Positions 62,898 to 64,000 of a stretch of 64,000 nucleotides of DNA are shown here, one piece after another. The position numbers and the translations under genes are program-made. The stretch is taken from NCBI GenBank assembly GCA_963678585.2, contig CAXXGA010000003.1, positions 62,001-126,000 on the forward strand. Reading direction: 5' to 3'. Origin of the DNA: Breoghania sp963678585. GTDB taxonomy: Bacteria > Pseudomonadota > Alphaproteobacteria > Rhizobiales > Stappiaceae. The stretch's first letter is position 1; each line of letters starts with the position of its first letter. The notes beneath the pieces are model-generated. The model searched no databases, had not been told where the DNA came from, and worked only from the letters and a program-made list of their open reading frames with translations.

Positions 62898-64000
62898 TCA
62901 GGCCCGCTTGATCGCGAAGCTGTCGACATAGGCTTCCGGCTCGGCCGGATCGAAGGTCTTGCCCATGATCGTGTAACTCTCGTAGGTCACGTCCGGCGCG
63001 CTGTAGCCGAGATCCTCCATGATCTTCTTGCAGTCGGCGGCCAGATAGACCTCCTCGGCGACCTTCTTGTAGTCGACATCGCCCTCGATATAGCCCCAGC
63101 GCTTCATCTGGGTGAGGATCCACACGCCCATCGAGTGCCAGGGGAAGGGATCGAAGTCGATGCGATCCGGCACTTTCTTCACTTCGCCCAGACCGTCCGC
63201 ATAGGTGCCGGTCAGCACCTGCTCGATCACCGGAACCGGCTGGTTGAGGTAGTTGGCGGGTGCGATGGCGGCGGAGATTTCCTTTCGGTTTTCCGGATCG
63301 GACGCATATTGCGTGGCGTCCACGATGGACTTCAAAAGCGCGCCGTAGGTGTTGGGCAGTTCCTGCGCAAAGGAGAGCGGGCAGGCGAAGGCGCAGCAGG
63401 GGTGGCCTTCCCAGATGTCCTTGGTCAGCGTGTGCAGGAAGCCGATGCCTTCCCACACGGCGCGCTGGTTGAACGGGTCCGGCGAGAGGTAGCCGTCGAG
63501 GTTGCCGGCGCGCAGGTTGGCGACCATCTCCGGCGGCGGGACGACGCGGATCTGGATATCGGTGTCCGGATCGAGCCCGTGCTCGGCCACGTAGTAGCGC
63601 AGCAGGAAGTTGTGCATGGAATATTCGAACGGCACGCCGAAGGTGAAGCCCTTCCACTGCTTCGGGTCGCGCTTGTCGAGATGCTCGTTGGACAGGACGA
63701 TGGCCTGACCGTTGATGTTCTCGACCGCCGGCATGATGTAGGGGGTCGCCACGCTGCCCGCACCCAGCGACATGGCGAGCGGCATCGGGGTCAGCATGTG
63801 GGAGGCGTCATATTCGCCCGCCAGCGACTTGTCGCGCGCAACCGCCCAACCGGCGGTCTTGATGACCTGCGCGTTCAGGCCGTGCTTTTCGTAAAAGCCC
63901 ATGGGCTGGGCCATGATGATGGGCGTGGCACAGGTGATCGGCACGAAACCGATATTCAGATTGGCCTTTTCCGGCGTTCCGAGCGTGTCGAGAATCGCCG
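62898..64000 (-). CDS. cynA: Nitrate/cyanate ABC transporter substrate-binding protein (5' end beyond window)
   Basis: CmpA/NrtA-family periplasmic receptor, at least 367 aa visible; the frame is open to the right edge (earliest residues AILDTLGTPEKANLNIGFVP), so start and signal peptide lie outside. Family features: PITCATPIIMAQPMGFYEKH, GEYDASHMLTPMPLAMSLG, NLRAGNLDGYLSPDPFNQRA, WEGHPCCAFACPLSFAQELP, WHSMGVWILTQMKRWGYIEG. With cynS in the operon, cyanate is the likely substrate; nitrate, nitrite or bicarbonate remain possible. Confidence 0.88.
   Translation of the reverse strand, partial: AILDTLGTPEKANLNIGFVPITCATPIIMAQPMGFYEKHGLNAQVIKTAGWAVARDKSLAGEYDASHMLTPMPLAMSLGAGSVATPYIMPAVENINGQAIVLSNEHLDKRDPKQWKGFTFGVPFEYSMHNFLLRYYVAEHGLDPDTDIQIRVVPPPEMVANLRAGNLDGYLSPDPFNQRAVWEGIGFLHTLTKDIWEGHPCCAFACPLSFAQELPNTYGALLKSIVDATQYASDPENRKEISAAIAPANYLNQPVPVIEQVLTGTYADGLGEVKKVPDRIDFDPFPWHSMGVWILTQMKRWGYIEGDVDYKKVAEEVYLAADCKKIMEDLGYSAPDVTYESYTIMGKTFDPAEPEAYVDSFAIKRA

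Overview
The window is chromosomal DNA of high G+C content from an alphaproteobacterium, most likely in the Hyphomicrobiales (Stappia/Labrenzia-like; this placement is inference). The pointers are a GcrA-type cell-cycle regulator, the RegB/RegA (ActS/ActR) redox pair, an MmcB-type repair protein, a membrane-anchored cytochrome c of the CycM kind, mesaconyl-CoA hydratase of the ethylmalonyl-CoA pathway, and the order ffs-dnaX-ybaB-recR. There is no prophage, IS element or CRISPR array. One tRNA (Arg, CCG) and one SRP RNA were found.

Layout. 0-14 kb: LacI and MarR regulators, an EamA transporter, an E1-like ThiF/MoeB protein after hrcA, rph-rdgB-hemW facing away from them, a malate/lactate-type dehydrogenase, nudC, a PfkB sugar/nucleoside kinase, pheA, kdsB and cycM. 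14-22 kb: a five-gene peptide ABC importer (Yej type) with two different binding proteins. 22-29 kb: a double-receiver regulator, recR-ybaB-dnaX with SRP RNA upstream, a HIT protein, gpmA and dapB. 28.7-37 kb: a catabolic block of a LysR-type regulator with two winged-helix domains, galB, galC, a TAXI-TRAP transporter, ligI and galD. It encodes degradation of 2-pyrone-4,6-dicarboxylate to pyruvate and oxaloacetate, but no ring-cleavage enzyme is present. 37-43 kb: a small membrane protein, an OafA-like acyltransferase, a lower-GC orphan membrane protein and gyrB. 43-50 kb: LysE exporter, 2-hydroxyacid dehydrogenase, mesaconyl-CoA hydratase, a PagL-like outer-membrane protein, an Fe-S protein, TspO, folK-folP. 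50-57 kb: PhoD, SecB, RegB/RegA, MmcB, a PAS-repeat protein, tRNA-Arg. 57-60.4 kb: a GcrA-family gene, folE and a COG0523 metallochaperone; two near-identical AT-rich palindromes that look like Zur operators precede folE and the chaperone gene. 60.6-64 kb: cyanase with a nitrate/cyanate-type ABC importer, whose binding-protein gene runs off the right edge.

The strongest candidates for something new are the ring-cleavage-free pyrone-dicarboxylate uptake and degradation block with its double-headed LysR regulator, and the inferred zinc-limitation module that pairs a zinc-dependent FolE with a COG0523 chaperone. All assignments come from reading motifs by eye; no database search was run.
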